A DNA stretch of 64,000 nt from Thiomicrorhabdus sp. (GCF_963662555.1 NZ_OY759719.1:2252985-2316984); one strand, 5' to 3'; positions 1-10,440 are shown, counted from the first letter of the stretch. Notes: generated by a model from the letters alone, not told the origin. Translations and numbers: made by a program.

Positions 1-669
1 CACTCTTTGCCATCTGCCCCGCCATTACAATTCACATTTCATACTGACTGGATTCTCTACGCCGATGATCATATAGTCGTTGTAAATAAACCGAGTGGTT
101 TACTTTCTGTTCCTGGTAGAGGCCCCGATAAACAAGAGTGTTTAGCTTCACACCTAGAAAACCTTTACCCAGATATTAAGATTGTTCACCGTTTAGATAT
201 GGACACCTCTGGATTAATGGTATTAGCACGCTCTGCAGAGGTTCACAAACACCTAAGCCGTCAATTTCAAGACCGTCAAACTAAAAAAACCTATCATGCC
301 ATTTGTAGTGGTAAACCAAGCTTACAATCAGGACATATAAACCTACCTATGCGTTGTGATTGGGAAAAACGACCTCTACAAATGATTGATTTCAAGCAAG
401 GTAAGGGAGCACAAACCTTTTGGCAAATTCTTACCCAAGCCAATGACCGTTTTTTAGTAGAGTTAACACCTATTACTGGACGTTCACACCAGCTTCGACT
501 ACATATGAAATCGCTTGGTCACCCTATACTTGGCGACAATCTTTATGCTGATCCTACGAGCTTAAATCAAGCTAATAGACTGATGCTACACGCTAAAACG
601 TTAACCTTTACCCACCCTATCAATCAACAAGAAATGCATTTTGATTGTCCAAGTCTTTTCATTATCTAA
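1..669 (+). CDS. rluA: Dual-specificity RNA pseudouridine synthase RluA (5' end probably outside window)
   Basis: Isomerises specific uridines to pseudouridine; E. coli RluA modifies 23S rRNA U746 and tRNA U32. The reading frame is open from the first base and the first in-window start is a TTG at 7, so the true start may lie upstream. About 220 residues are visible, close to the 219 of E. coli RluA. Visible landmarks are the NKPSGLLSVPGR segment, the catalytic HRLDMDTSG motif with the Asp near residue 64 counted from the TTG, the PLICDW-like stretch LPMRCDW, and the GRSHQLRLHM substrate-binding motif. There is no N-terminal S4 domain, which argues for RluA over RluB/C/D. It stands alone; the next gene is 134 bases downstream behind its own promoter-like site. 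Confidence 0.9.
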   Translation, partial: HSLPSAPPLQFTFHTDWILYADDHIVVVNKPSGLLSVPGRGPDKQECLASHLENLYPDIKIVHRLDMDTSGLMVLARSAEVHKHLSRQFQDRQTKKTYHAICSGKPSLQSGHINLPMRCDWEKRPLQMIDFKQGKGAQTFWQILTQANDRFLVELTPITGRSHQLRLHMKSLGHPILGDNLYADPTSLNQANRLMLHAKTLTFTHPINQQEMHFDCPSLFII

Positions 670-696
670 AGCCTCATTAAAACCTAATTCACTCAA

Positions 697-712
697 TGGC
701 ATACTACATGCT
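697..712 (+). promoter_or_regulatory. Sigma54 (-24/-12) promoter for the acidic two-gene operon
   Basis: TGGCATACTACATGCT fits the sigma54 consensus TGGCAY-N5-TTGCW: GG and GC are separated by exactly 10 bases, with one mismatch in the -12 element. It differs at a single position from the site before the MCP gene (21790-21805, minus strand). The expected start point is about 80 bases before the ATG at 804. This links the unrecognised operon to the FlrA/sigma54 flagellar regulon by inference. Confidence 0.6.
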
Positions 713-803
713 TATTTACCTGCATAATCAAGATTACAAGACAGTCAAAGTCACCAATAACTTATGACTTTAGCGTCAATTTTTAAGGATAGGAAACCTC
801 GCC

Positions 804-2012
804 ATGTCAGAGATAGATTTAACAAAAGACGACAAAGCCACCCAAGAGATGTTATCGATGATGGGAGATTTAGGTGAAAACACGGATGATTCTTTGGATG
901 ATTTAGAAAATTTTGATGCCGATGAATTACTCAATGCCTTAGATGAATTGGATTCTGAAGCTGAAATTGAAGTCGACTCTGGCGAATCAACAAAAAATGA
1001 TGACATTGAAAACTCTGTTGAAGACCTAGGAATCGACATGGACGACCTTGACTCTTTAATGGCTCAGGTCTCTGATGAAGTTGAAACAGAAGTTGAAGTA
1101 CAAAATCCAACTGCTGAGATGGCTGATTTAGATAATATTGACATAGATAATCTAGACATGGATAACCTTGATAATTTAGCTACCGATTCATCAGATTCAG
1201 AAGTAGATGATTTAAACTCTGTTGCAGCTGATTTAGATAATCTTGATGATTTAGATCTTGAAGATTTAAACATGGATGATTTAGACAATATTGATGAAAC
1301 TGCTGATATTGATTTAGAAGAGTTAGAAGACTTACAAGATTTAGATGGCTTAAATGATGTAGAAATGACGGCTGATGATATCCCAGCTGACATTGAAGAA
1401 ACAGAGCAAGCACCAGTTACAGAAGACACCCTACTGAACGATATTGAATCCAATGATGGCTTAGATGATTTAGATGCTTTAGATGAAATCGAAAATCTTG
1501 ATTCTATGGCAAACCTGGATATTGAAGAAACAACTACTGAACTGGAAGCAGAGCCGGAAGTTCATCAGCCAGAAGAAGATGACATAGCAAATGAACAAGA
1601 AGCTGTGACTGAAAACCAAAACAGTGAAGATATCGCCTTAATTGATCAAGCAGGCCATTCAGTTGCAGCAATGGAAGAAGCCATAAATATAGATCAATCT
1701 ATTCAAGAAATTGCTCAGCAAGTTAAAACAACTGCTCATGAAGCGACTCAACTTGCCATTGCAACCTCTGAGCAAGCACAAGCTTCTGCAGAAAAAACCC
1801 AACAAGCAATTGAAGCTACTTTTGCAGCGGCTGAACGAGCTTTTGAAGCGGCTAAAAAAGCAGGTTATAGTGTAGATTTATCTAGCTTAAATACCAATCA
1901 AACAAGTGATGAAATTGCTTCACGACTTGCTGAAATTCAAGAAAAAAATACTCAATTAAAATCTGTGAATGACAGCATTAGAGCTAGAATTACAGAACTT
2001 AAAGCAGAATAG
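804..2012 (+). CDS. Unrecognised highly acidic Asp/Leu-repeat protein with Ala-rich C-terminal coiled coil
   Basis: I do not recognise this 402-residue protein. Residues 1 to about 280 are extremely acidic and built from degenerate repeats of the type DDLDNLD, DLEDLNMDDLD and DALDEIENLD. No signal peptide or membrane segment is visible. From about residue 285 the composition changes to an Ala/Gln/Glu-rich region (AATSEQAQASAEK-like) that should form a long helix or coiled coil, ending in a charged helix. The ATG has an AAGGATAGG ribosome site. The next gene starts 9 bases after the stop and shares the Ala-rich style, so the two products may pair. Opposite-strand open frames here are low-complexity shadows. 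A scaffold or adaptor role linked to motility is inferred only from the promoter and the helix motifs. Confidence 0.75.
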   Translation: MSEIDLTKDDKATQEMLSMMGDLGENTDDSLDDLENFDADELLNALDELDSEAEIEVDSGESTKNDDIENSVEDLGIDMDDLDSLMAQVSDEVETEVEVQNPTAEMADLDNIDIDNLDMDNLDNLATDSSDSEVDDLNSVAADLDNLDDLDLEDLNMDDLDNIDETADIDLEELEDLQDLDGLNDVEMTADDIPADIEETEQAPVTEDTLLNDIESNDGLDDLDALDEIENLDSMANLDIEETTTELEAEPEVHQPEEDDIANEQEAVTENQNSEDIALIDQAGHSVAAMEEAINIDQSIQEIAQQVKTTAHEATQLAIATSEQAQASAEKTQQAIEATFAAAERAFEAAKKAGYSVDLSSLNTNQTSDEIASRLAEIQEKNTQLKSVNDSIRARITELKAE

Positions 2013-2021
2013 GCCTTTTCT

Positions 2022-3188
2022 ATGAGCGATATTATGGACGACCTACTAGAAGAAGTTGAACAGCTAGAACAATCGACTCAAGAGTTAGAGTCAGCTTCTG
2101 AACAATCGGCAAATCAAAAACAACAAATTGATAAAGCTAATAATAAAGCATCAGCCGATGCCAATTTATTAGCCCTTGAAACCTCAAAAACAGCCCAAGA
2201 AGCAGCCAAACAAAGTCATTTAGCTGCCAAAACGGCAATCAAACAAGCAGAAATTCTTAAAGAGCAGACTTTAGAACTTAGTGAATCAAACTTCAATTGG
2301 CGTCAAGCTGTTCGTAACGCCAATAAAGAAATTGAATCTATTAAGGGCAATTTCACAATTATGCTCATCACTTCAATTACCTTTAGCTTGATCGCTCTTG
2401 GAGCAATAGGTTATTTGATGTATGCCATACAAAAGCAAGAAGCTCAATTTAAAGGAGACGTCTTGGATATGGTTTCAACAGAAAACACTCTGCTCGATAA
2501 AAAAGTCACTCTCAAAATGGATGAGTTAGCATCTGTAATTGAAATTCTTACTCAAAAAGTATCTCAATCAACCGCAACTCATGGCAAAACTGCAGTAAGT
2601 ATTCATAAAATAGAAAATTCAGAAGATCATTCAGACGTCATCGACACTAAAAATGAATCTGAAAAAACAGTGCCTACAGATAAAGAAAAGAGCAACGCTA
2701 CCGCTTTGCAGACACATGACAAGACAGATGACAAGACAAATGATAAAACTCATACTAAAGAATTAACGGCACTAGCTAAAGCTAACCTTCCAACGGAAGA
2801 ACACACTAATCTAGTAACGCTCTCACAAGAAGAGTACAAAGAGTTAAAAGCGTTAATTGAAAAGCTATTAGCCGCTCAAAATGCACTACAAACGCAAACT
2901 CATCACACAACCAGCAGTGGACTAAATAAAGACGACGCGAAAAAACTGAATGACATTAGCTGGATAGTAAGACAGCAAACTAAAACATTAAAAGAGATTG
3001 AAGCAAAAATTGGTTTAAAAGATAACAAGATAAGTCATTCCAACAATGACACAATTTTGAATGAACTTAAAAACTTACAGCTTCAACAAAGCGCTTTACA
3101 AAAACAGATTGTAGAAATGCAATCATCGGTAAAAAAATTAGCTAATCAGCCTAAAGAGCCACAACCGTATAGTTATAAAGCTAAATAA
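2022..3188 (+). CDS. Unrecognised single-pass membrane coiled-coil protein
   Basis: This 388-residue protein has no recognised family. It begins with MDDLLEEVEQLEQ, an acidic amphipathic helix, followed by an Ala/Lys/Gln-rich coiled coil (residues about 15-105). One transmembrane segment spans about residues 111-136 (ITSITFSLIALGAIGYLMYAI). The long C-terminal part is polar, with further heptad-like stretches (residues about 270-375) and no cysteines in evident motifs. It forms an operon with the acidic protein 9 bases upstream and is followed by a hairpin terminator. The N-terminal acidic DDLL helix resembles the C-terminal tail of CheZ in this window, but that is a weak similarity. The topology (short cytoplasmic N-terminus versus periplasmic tail) cannot be fixed from sequence alone. 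Confidence 0.75.
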   Translation: MSDIMDDLLEEVEQLEQSTQELESASEQSANQKQQIDKANNKASADANLLALETSKTAQEAAKQSHLAAKTAIKQAEILKEQTLELSESNFNWRQAVRNANKEIESIKGNFTIMLITSITFSLIALGAIGYLMYAIQKQEAQFKGDVLDMVSTENTLLDKKVTLKMDELASVIEILTQKVSQSTATHGKTAVSIHKIENSEDHSDVIDTKNESEKTVPTDKEKSNATALQTHDKTDDKTNDKTHTKELTALAKANLPTEEHTNLVTLSQEEYKELKALIEKLLAAQNALQTQTHHTTSSGLNKDDAKKLNDISWIVRQQTKTLKEIEAKIGLKDNKISHSNNDTILNELKNLQLQQSALQKQIVEMQSSVKKLANQPKEPQPYSYKAK

Positions 3189-3222
3189 ATTCGTTTAGCA
3201 TTAAAATTCTGTACTATCTTAT

Positions 3223-3254
3223 AGCCCATATAATTAAAACGATATGGGCTTTTT
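3223..3254 (+). terminator. Rho-independent terminator after the acidic/coiled-coil operon
   Basis: A perfect 9-bp stem AGCCCATAT/ATATGGGCT with a 10-base loop is followed by a T run, 35 bases after the stop codon at 3188. Confidence 0.85.
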
Positions 3255-3377
3255 AGTTTATAAGCGACTGCCATCTCTTTTCAACGGTAAAAGTTTTAAC
3301 TTAATCAAACACCCTATCTACTATCATTATTCATTAACAACCAACAGATGAAGATTGCTTGCAACCTTATTTTAGGC

Positions 3378-3406
3378 AAAAAAAAAGCCCGTACTAAGTA
3401 CGAGCT
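3378..3406 (-). terminator. Rho-independent terminator of tRNA-Ser
   Basis: Read on the minus strand, AGCTCGTAC-TTA-GTACGGGCT forms a 9-bp stem with one G-U pair, followed by a run of nine T. It lies 12 bases past the CCA end of the tRNA. Confidence 0.85.
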
Positions 3407-3418
3407 TTTTTCAAAATA

Positions 3419-3509
3419 TGGCGGTGGACTAGGGATTCGAACCCCAGGTAGGCTACAAACCTACAACGGTTTTCAAGACCGCCGCCTTCAACCGCTCAGC
3501 CAGTCCACC
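3419..3509 (-). tRNA. tRNA-Ser (anticodon UGA)
   Basis: The minus strand folds into a class II tRNA of 91 bases. The acceptor stem GGTGGAC/GTCCACC is followed by discriminator G and an encoded CCA. The anticodon loop CTTGAAA carries TGA and so reads UCA-type serine codons. A long variable arm (about TTGTAGGTTTGTAGCCTAC) and the T loop GGTTCGAATCC are present. The long variable arm plus the UGA anticodon identify serine. It has its own promoter and terminator. Confidence 0.97.
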
Positions 3510-3526
3510 ATGTTTTGATGTGGCGT

Positions 3527-3554
3527 ATTATAGAGGTCTGAGGGATTTTTGCAA
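3527..3554 (-). promoter_or_regulatory. Sigma70 promoter of tRNA-Ser
   Basis: On the minus strand a TTGCAA -35 box and a perfect TATAAT -10 box are separated by 16 bases. The -10 is followed by a GC-rich discriminator (ACGCCAC), the type usually found at stringently controlled stable-RNA promoters. The tRNA starts about 17 bases beyond the -10. Confidence 0.85.
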
Positions 3555-3604
3555 GGCGTTTTATTAAGTTTTTTGTCTTTTTTTTTGTAAAATAGAATCA
3601 AACA

Positions 3605-3616
3605 ACCAGGCCTGGT
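3605..3616. repeat. ACCAGGCCTGGT palindrome, copy 1 (intergenic)
   Basis: A perfect 12-bp copy of the dispersed palindrome, ending 9 bases before the ATG of the MGMT-like gene. It lies where a ribosome site or operator would be. Confidence 0.9.
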
Positions 3617-3625
3617 ATTTTACCC

Positions 3626-3952
3626 ATGACAAAACAGATAAAAAACAATACGTTACCTTTTAATGAGCAATGTTATACCCTACTGATGCTAATTCCAAAA
3701 GGCAAAATCACCACTTATAAAGCAATGGCTGAAGCTCTTGGTACCAAAGCCTATCAAGCTGTTGGCAATGCCATGGCAGCAAATCCAAACCCAATTATTG
3801 TACCTTGCCATAGAGTGGTTAACGCTAATGGGGCACTTGGCAACTATGCTTTTGGTATAGATAAAAAAACAGCGTTATTAGAATCCGAAGGGCTACAAAT
3901 CAAAGATGGAAAAATAGTAGATTTTGAAACGCATTTATTTACATTTAATTAA
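3626..3952 (+). CDS. MGMT-family O6-alkylguanine-DNA alkyltransferase domain protein (short)
   Basis: This 108-residue protein consists only of the C-terminal DNA-binding and active-site domain of O6-methylguanine-DNA methyltransferases. The motif VPCHRVVNANGALGNYAFG is complete and the acceptor Cys is residue 61. Alkyltransferase-like (ATL) proteins usually have Trp there, so this one could in principle be active. However, the helix equivalent to ARAVG reads YQAVG, so the arginine finger used for base flipping appears to be Gln44. The N-terminal domain of full-length Ogt/Ada is missing. The gene stands alone between tRNA-Ser and a diguanylate cyclase, with a palindrome copy directly upstream. 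It could be a repair enzyme or a lesion-recognition protein. Confidence 0.85.
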   Translation: MTKQIKNNTLPFNEQCYTLLMLIPKGKITTYKAMAEALGTKAYQAVGNAMAANPNPIIVPCHRVVNANGALGNYAFGIDKKTALLESEGLQIKDGKIVDFETHLFTFN

Positions 3953-4037
3953 TTTAAAACCGGTTAACTATCACCAATACACATCATGCGCTTTAGGCTG
4001 GTGAGGGTCTTGTCTGTAAAGCACTGTCTGGACATTA

Positions 4038-5201
4038 TTAACTCAGTTGCGTGACGGACGTCACTCTATTTCGTCCATTTCGTTTACTTTCAAACAACAT
4101 ATTGTCAGATTCATGCAATAAATCAGAAGCACTGAAACCATTGACAGGTACTTTAGAACTCACTCCTAAACTCAATGTTATCGACTGTTCTCCCCCATCA
4201 ATTTCAATTTGGTCATTCATGATATTGTTACGAATCCTTTCAGCAATGATCAATGCTTCATCGAGATTTGTATTATGAAGCGTAATCACAAATTCCTCTC
4301 CTCCATAACGAAACAGAGCATCTTCTGGCCGAATCTGTTGCTTGATGTTATTTGCAACCCTCACTAATACTTCATCTCCAATTTTATGCCCAAAAGTATC
4401 ATTAAAATCTTTAAAGTTATCAATATCACACATGATTAAACTAATCGGTTGCTGATTTTTTTTGTGCACATCCCAAGCTTTGTTCAAAATTTCATCGAAC
4501 GAACGTCTGTTTAAAACCTTCGTTAAAAAATCTGTTGTGGAAGTTTCTTCTAATTTAAGATTGGCTTCCTTAAGGTTGGCGATTAAAAATTCATTTTTTA
4601 ATGTTTGAATAATATTTTGCTTATGCGTTTGATGCAAACGGTTTACTTGACCATACAACATAACCCCAAAGACCATGAGCACGATGCTAATAATCATAGA
4701 TACAAAGCTAAACTGCAGTAAGTTGTAAATGAGATAACTGCCAATATAAGGCACCACAGAAAGATAAAAGGCAGGAATAAAAAATGCAGAATACATCGCG
4801 GCACTTGCCGCTAAAGACATCACCATTAAACTTAGGGCTAAGGATTCAAATGGTAAGTTGTGAAAATCTAAGAAAACAACAGAAGCCGCCCATAAAACAC
4901 CACTTGTAAGGGATGTTCCGAGCGCCATATTCCTCATCCAAGACTTATTTCTTTGCACAGTGGTGGCATTTAACCAAATACGGATAAATGTAAACCTGAC
5001 AAGCATATTGACTAGCAACACCCCCAGCCATAAGCCAAGCAAGGTCGAATCAACTTTACCAAAGAAAGTTGCTGCAACTAATAAACCAAATACCGTATGA
5101 ATAAAAACGGTTCCATAGGCGTGTGAATACAAATAGTCAGTCAGTAACTGATCAACTTTTTTGTCTGAGTACTTAAATTCAGGTATTTCTGGTGTATTCA
5201 C
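4038..5201 (-). CDS. Membrane-bound diguanylate cyclase (GGDEF)
   Basis: Makes cyclic di-GMP from two GTP at the inner membrane. The N-terminal half (about residues 28-195) has about six hydrophobic segments resembling a multi-pass sensor. After a short coiled linker, a GGDEF domain runs from about 215 to 385. The signature reads GGEEF (residues 300-304), so the catalytic site is intact. An RxxD inhibitory site (RPED, 291-294) sits five residues before it, so product inhibition is expected. No EAL domain is present. Translation appears to start at a GTG behind an AGGGA site. It lies downstream of serS with a 200-base gap, so it is probably separate. In a flagellated organism it is a natural motility/biofilm input, but its target is not shown. 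Confidence 0.92.
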   Translation of the reverse strand: MNTPEIPEFKYSDKKVDQLLTDYLYSHAYGTVFIHTVFGLLVAATFFGKVDSTLLGLWLGVLLVNMLVRFTFIRIWLNATTVQRNKSWMRNMALGTSLTSGVLWAASVVFLDFHNLPFESLALSLMVMSLAASAAMYSAFFIPAFYLSVVPYIGSYLIYNLLQFSFVSMIISIVLMVFGVMLYGQVNRLHQTHKQNIIQTLKNEFLIANLKEANLKLEETSTTDFLTKVLNRRSFDEILNKAWDVHKKNQQPISLIMCDIDNFKDFNDTFGHKIGDEVLVRVANNIKQQIRPEDALFRYGGEEFVITLHNTNLDEALIIAERIRNNIMNDQIEIDGGEQSITLSLGVSSKVPVNGFSASDLLHESDNMLFESKRNGRNRVTSVTQLS

Positions 5202-5297
5202 TTGATGGCTTCCCTTTTACCTAAGAAATAATTGAGTACATGAATCCAACTGCTCAACCACAGCCCGTGTTTTCTTAAGGCAATTTACCAATAGGGA

Positions 5298-5331
5298 TAG
5301 CCTCCCTTTTCATCGCGAAAAGGTAAGGCTA
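5298..5331 (-). other. Hairpin between serS and the diguanylate cyclase gene
   Basis: TAGCCT/AGGCTA (6 bp) encloses CCTTTTC/GAAAAGG (7 bp) with a small internal loop and a 5-base apex. There is no T run on either side, so it is not a standard terminator. It could be a weak serS terminator or part of the cyclase leader. Confidence 0.4.
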
Positions 5332-5402
5332 TACATTTATATTAATCGGTTATTTAATTAATCTATTTATGTCGACTTGAAGTTTTATTTTTAAAATGCG
5401 AG

Positions 5403-6692
<1,290 letters not shown>

Positions 6693-6836
6693 TTATCTCT
6701 GTTTGATTATTCAGTTTATATTGGCATTGGGAGCTGTGAAATTAAGATTTCTGCCAATTAATTTGCGAAGTATTTTACCACTTATTGTCGTCTTTGCACG
6801 AGACTATAAACAAAAGGCTCTCCCAAAAATACAAAG

Positions 6837-7364
6837 TTAGACATCTTCTTCTAAAAGTTCAATATCCACAATTAACTCATTGGCCAGTTCTTCTAATATT
6901 GCTCTAATTTCACTGGCAGGCACCTCTGTGGAAATGTGAACTTTGATATTGGCTTTAAACAGATGTTCGCCAGACATAGAAGCTTCAATCACTTCTGACT
7001 CAAGTTCATCCACATTGGCATTAATTTGAGCTAAAGCGGATGAAATTCGGTGAATAATCCCGGGTTGGTCTTGGCCAATCAGCTCAATCTCAAATTGATT
7101 TTGAGGCTCTTTATTGGCGTTTTCAGAGACCTCTTCAAATAGAACACTTAACCCTAATTGTTTTGCATTTTGCAGTTCTTGTTTAAAACCTTCAAATTCA
7201 CTTGCCGGTAAATCTACACGTAAAATACCAGCAAACTTGCCAGCTAAACTGGCCATCTGACTCTCAATCCATTGACCTTGATGAGCCACAATTATTTTTG
7301 AAAGCGATTTTACCAGGCCTGGTGAATCATTCCCCAATACGCTAATCACAATGGACTTATTCAT
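6837..7364 (-). CDS. gcvR: GcvR-like protein with two ACT domains
   Basis: A 175-residue protein with two ACT domains (about residues 5-75 and 92-165). The first opens with [17 protein letters not shown] and the second with [16 protein letters not shown], the typical ligand-loop pattern. GcvR of E. coli is a two-ACT repressor partner of the glycine cleavage activator GcvA, so a glycine-sensing role fits. The gene overlaps the end of gcvP by 8 bases and has a GAGGAG ribosome site inside gcvP, so it is co-translated with the cleavage enzyme. No gcvA is present in this window. A copy of the dispersed palindrome encodes part of the SPGLVK turn. Confidence 0.8.
   Translation of the reverse strand: MNKSIVISVLGNDSPGLVKSLSKIIVAHQGQWIESQMASLAGKFAGILRVDLPASEFEGFKQELQNAKQLGLSVLFEEVSENANKEPQNQFEIELIGQDQPGIIHRISSALAQINANVDELESEVIEASMSGEHLFKANIKVHISTEVPASEIRAILEELANELIVDIELLEEDV
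7312..7323. repeat. ACCAGGCCTGGT palindrome, copy 2 (in gcvR)
   Basis: Perfect 12-bp copy within gcvR, read in the frame that gives Pro-Gly-Leu-Val. Confidence 0.9.
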
Positions 7365-10353
7365 AACTCATCTCCTCTTGCTCATACTCCGTTAATGGCG
7401 GGCAAGAACAAACCAAATTACGGTCACCGTAAACATTATCGACCCGACCTACTGGAGGCCAATATTTAACCTGTTGTAAACTCTCTAAAGCATAGGCTGC
7501 TTGTTCTCGGCTATATGAGTGATTCCATTCACTATTCATAACACTGTAAGCGGTATGAGGTGCATTAATAAGTGGGTTATCATGTTCATCCAATACCCCA
7601 TTCATCACATCATTAATCTCTTGTTTAATGGCAATCATCGCATCACAAAAACGGTCAAGCTCCACTTTAGACTCAGACTCGGTAGGCTCTATCATCAAGG
7701 TTCCAGCAACTGGAAACGACATAGTGGGTGCATGAAAACCATAATCAATTAACCGTTTAGCAATGTCGTCCACACTAATGCCCGACTCTTCTTTAATAGG
7801 ACGCAAATCAATAATGCACTCATGAGCGACCAGGCCATTATCGTCACTATATAAAATTGGATAATGCGGTGCGAGTCGTTGGGCAATGTAATTAGCATTT
7901 AAAATGGCCACTGAGGTCGCTTGCATAAGGCCATCACGCCCCATCATGGCAATATAACTCCAACTAATCGGTAGTACGCCTGCACTCCCCCATGGAGCTC
8001 CAGAAACCGCACCAACTTCCTTAGGTTCATTCTCGTCTTCAATTACCGCATACCCTGGTAAAAATGGGGCTAAATGTTTGCCCACCCCAATTGGTCCAAT
8101 ACCTGGTCCACCCCCGCCATGCGGAATGGCAAAGGTTTTATGTAAGTTTAAATGCGAGACATCGCCCCCAAAATGGCCTGGTGCGGCAACCCCTACCATG
8201 GCATTCATATTGGCACCATCAATATAGACTTGCCCACCATGTTGATGCACCCAATCACAAACTGTTTTTACGTTTTCTTCAAACACGCCATGGGTTGAGG
8301 GATAGGTAATCATAATGGCGGCTAAATTTTGCGAGTGTTTTTCAAGTTTGGCTTGCAAATCCTCTAAGTCAATTTCACCTTTGGTATTTGTTTTAACGAC
8401 CACCACTGTCATACCCACCATCTGTGCGGAAGCGGGGTTTGTTCCATGTGCCGATGCTGGAATTAAACAAATATTACGGTGTTGTTCGCCACGGCTTTTA
8501 TGGTATGCACGAATTGCCAATAAACCTGCATATTCACCTTGTGCTCCTGAGTTAGGTTGTAAAGAAACCGCATCGTAACCTGTTGCTTGGCAAAGCATCT
8601 GTTCCAGCTCAAGCCGCATTTGTTGATAACCTTGGGCTTGATCTAGAGGAACAAATGGGTGAATATTGGCAAATTCCGGCCATGAAACGGGCATGAGTTC
8701 CGCTGCGGCATTAAGCTTCATGGTGCATGAACCTAATGGAATCATGGCTCTATCTAAAGCCAAATCTTTATCTGCCAACATTCGCATGTAACGCATCATC
8801 TCAGTTTCTGAACGGTGCTCATGAAATACGGGATGTGTTAAAAACTCTGACTCACGAATTAATTCTTCTGGAATCGCTGATGATAAGGAGTGTTCAGCGT
8901 TTTTCACAACACTCTGCACAACACTTTGCTCAACACTTTGTACAAAGTTATCCACAGCTTGTTCAGGCAACAAATCGGTGGTTAATTGCTCAGCGTGCTC
9001 TGCCGCTATTATTTGCCACAAGGCTTTAATGTCATCTAGCGTAGTACTTTCATCAAAAGAGAGTCCAATGCTATTTTCATCAATCTTTCTTAAGTTATAA
9101 CCTTGGGTTACCGCTTGTTGCAATACAACATTTACCAGGCCTGGTAATTTTATTTTGAGAGTATCAAAATAGTTTTTATACTCAATTTCAATACCGGCTT
9201 TAATTAAACCTGTTGCAAATACTTGAGTAAAACGATGCACTCTATAGGCAATTTGAGTTAATCCTTCCGCCCCGTGATACACAGCATACATGCTAGCCAT
9301 TACCGCTAATAAAGCCTGTGCTGTGCAAATATTACTGGTGGCCTTTTCTCGGCGGATATGTTGCTCTCGGGTCTGTAAAGCAAGTCGGTAGGCTTTTTGC
9401 CCATTACTATCAACTGACACCCCGATTAATCGCCCTGGCATAGAACGTTTAAAGGCATCTTTTGTCGCCATATAGGCGGCGTGCGGGCCACCATAACCAA
9501 GCGGAACGCCAAAACGCTGAGTATTACCAATAGCGACATCCGCCCCCATTTCGCCAGGTGGTTTTAGTAAGGTTAATGCCAATAAATCTGCCGCCACAGC
9601 CACCAATGCTTTTTTAGCATGGGCTTTTTCTATCAAAGGCGTTAAGTTTCTCACCTCTCCATAGGTACTTGGGTATTGCAGTAAGACACCAAACAGATCG
9701 TAATCATCAAAACCTTGTGTGGGATCAGCTACCACCACTTCAATACCTAAAGGTTCTGCACGAGTTTTTACCACTTCTATATTTTGTGGATGACAGTCAT
9801 CTGCCACAAAAAACACTTTACCTTTAGACTTACTCATTCGCTGGCAAAGTGTCATGGCTTCTGCACAGGCAGTGGCTTCATCTAACATAGAGGCATTGGC
9901 GAGTTCTAGCCCGGTTAAATCAGCAACCATGGTTTGAAAGTTAAGCATCGCCTCTAAGCGGCCTTGAGAAATTTCGGCTTGATAAGGAGTATAGGCGGTG
10001 TACCAGGCGGGGTTTTCGAGAATATTGCGTTGAATGGTTGGTGGTACCAGAGTGTTGTAATACCCCATACCAATAAAAGACTTGAGCACTTTATTTTGAC
10101 TTGCAATCGCTTTTAATTTGCTAAGAGATTGATGCTCGGTCAATCCCTCATTAATCAACATAGGTTGTTGGCGGCGAATAGACTTTGGTATGACCTTATC
10201 TAACAATTCATCTATGGTTGCTAAACCAAGCAAATCCAACATCTGTTGTTGTTCAGTTTGGTCAGGCCCAAGGTGACGTTTTACAAACTGTTCGCTCTGT
10301 TGAAGCTCGTGGAGTGAACGATTTGCCAGTTTAGATAAAAGTCTTTTACCCAT
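7357..10353 (-). CDS. gcvP: Glycine dehydrogenase (decarboxylating), glycine cleavage P-protein
   Basis: The P-protein decarboxylates glycine with pyridoxal phosphate and passes aminomethyl to the lipoyl arm of GcvH. At 998 residues it is a full-length fused P-protein, about 40 residues longer than E. coli GcvP. The N-terminal half carries [18 protein letters not shown]. The C-terminal half carries the PLP site around [16 protein letters not shown], whose Lys should bind the cofactor. The extra length includes a Gln/Ser/Val-rich linker between the two halves (about residues 465-490), coded by a 12-bp tandem repeat. A GGGAGAA site precedes the ATG. It sits in the order gcvT-gcvH-gcvP-gcvR. Confidence 0.97.
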   Translation of the reverse strand: MGKRLLSKLANRSLHELQQSEQFVKRHLGPDQTEQQQMLDLLGLATIDELLDKVIPKSIRRQQPMLINEGLTEHQSLSKLKAIASQNKVLKSFIGMGYYNTLVPPTIQRNILENPAWYTAYTPYQAEISQGRLEAMLNFQTMVADLTGLELANASMLDEATACAEAMTLCQRMSKSKGKVFFVADDCHPQNIEVVKTRAEPLGIEVVVADPTQGFDDYDLFGVLLQYPSTYGEVRNLTPLIEKAHAKKALVAVAADLLALTLLKPPGEMGADVAIGNTQRFGVPLGYGGPHAAYMATKDAFKRSMPGRLIGVSVDSNGQKAYRLALQTREQHIRREKATSNICTAQALLAVMASMYAVYHGAEGLTQIAYRVHRFTQVFATGLIKAGIEIEYKNYFDTLKIKLPGLVNVVLQQAVTQGYNLRKIDENSIGLSFDESTTLDDIKALWQIIAAEHAEQLTTDLLPEQAVDNFVQSVEQSVVQSVVKNAEHSLSSAIPEELIRESEFLTHPVFHEHRSETEMMRYMRMLADKDLALDRAMIPLGSCTMKLNAAAELMPVSWPEFANIHPFVPLDQAQGYQQMRLELEQMLCQATGYDAVSLQPNSGAQGEYAGLLAIRAYHKSRGEQHRNICLIPASAHGTNPASAQMVGMTVVVVKTNTKGEIDLEDLQAKLEKHSQNLAAIMITYPSTHGVFEENVKTVCDWVHQHGGQVYIDGANMNAMVGVAAPGHFGGDVSHLNLHKTFAIPHGGGGPGIGPIGVGKHLAPFLPGYAVIEDENEPKEVGAVSGAPWGSAGVLPISWSYIAMMGRDGLMQATSVAILNANYIAQRLAPHYPILYSDDNGLVAHECIIDLRPIKEESGISVDDIAKRLIDYGFHAPTMSFPVAGTLMIEPTESESKVELDRFCDAMIAIKQEINDVMNGVLDEHDNPLINAPHTAYSVMNSEWNHSYSREQAAYALESLQQVKYWPPVGRVDNVYGDRNLVCSCPPLTEYEQEEMSYE
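8905..8940. repeat. 12-bp tandem repeat (3 units) inside gcvP
   Basis: Units CACAACACTCTG, CACAACACTTTG and CTCAACACTTTG lie head to tail. The period is a multiple of three, so copy changes would stay in frame; each unit adds four residues of a QSVV type to the inter-lobe linker of GcvP. Confidence 0.85.
9134..9145. repeat. ACCAGGCCTGGT palindrome, copy 3 (in gcvP)
   Basis: Perfect copy flanked by TTT and AATTT, inside gcvP; encodes LPGLVN. Confidence 0.9.
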
Positions 10354-10440
10354 GTTCTATTCTCCCGCGTATTCTTCAATGAAAACTCATTAAAGGAATG
10401 CTTTTGAAAGTACTTATGTTTAAGTTTTATTCTTTAAACT

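Noticed and set aside
776-1453. Ser-rich open frames on the minus strand opposite the acidic protein gene
   Set aside because: They mirror the GAT/GAA-rich repeats of the plus-strand gene, have no ribosome site and no recognisable domain.
5221-5290. Sigma54-like spacing (GGCTGTGGTTGAGC) before the diguanylate cyclase gene
   Set aside because: Only the GG and GC dinucleotides match; both boxes are otherwise unlike the consensus.
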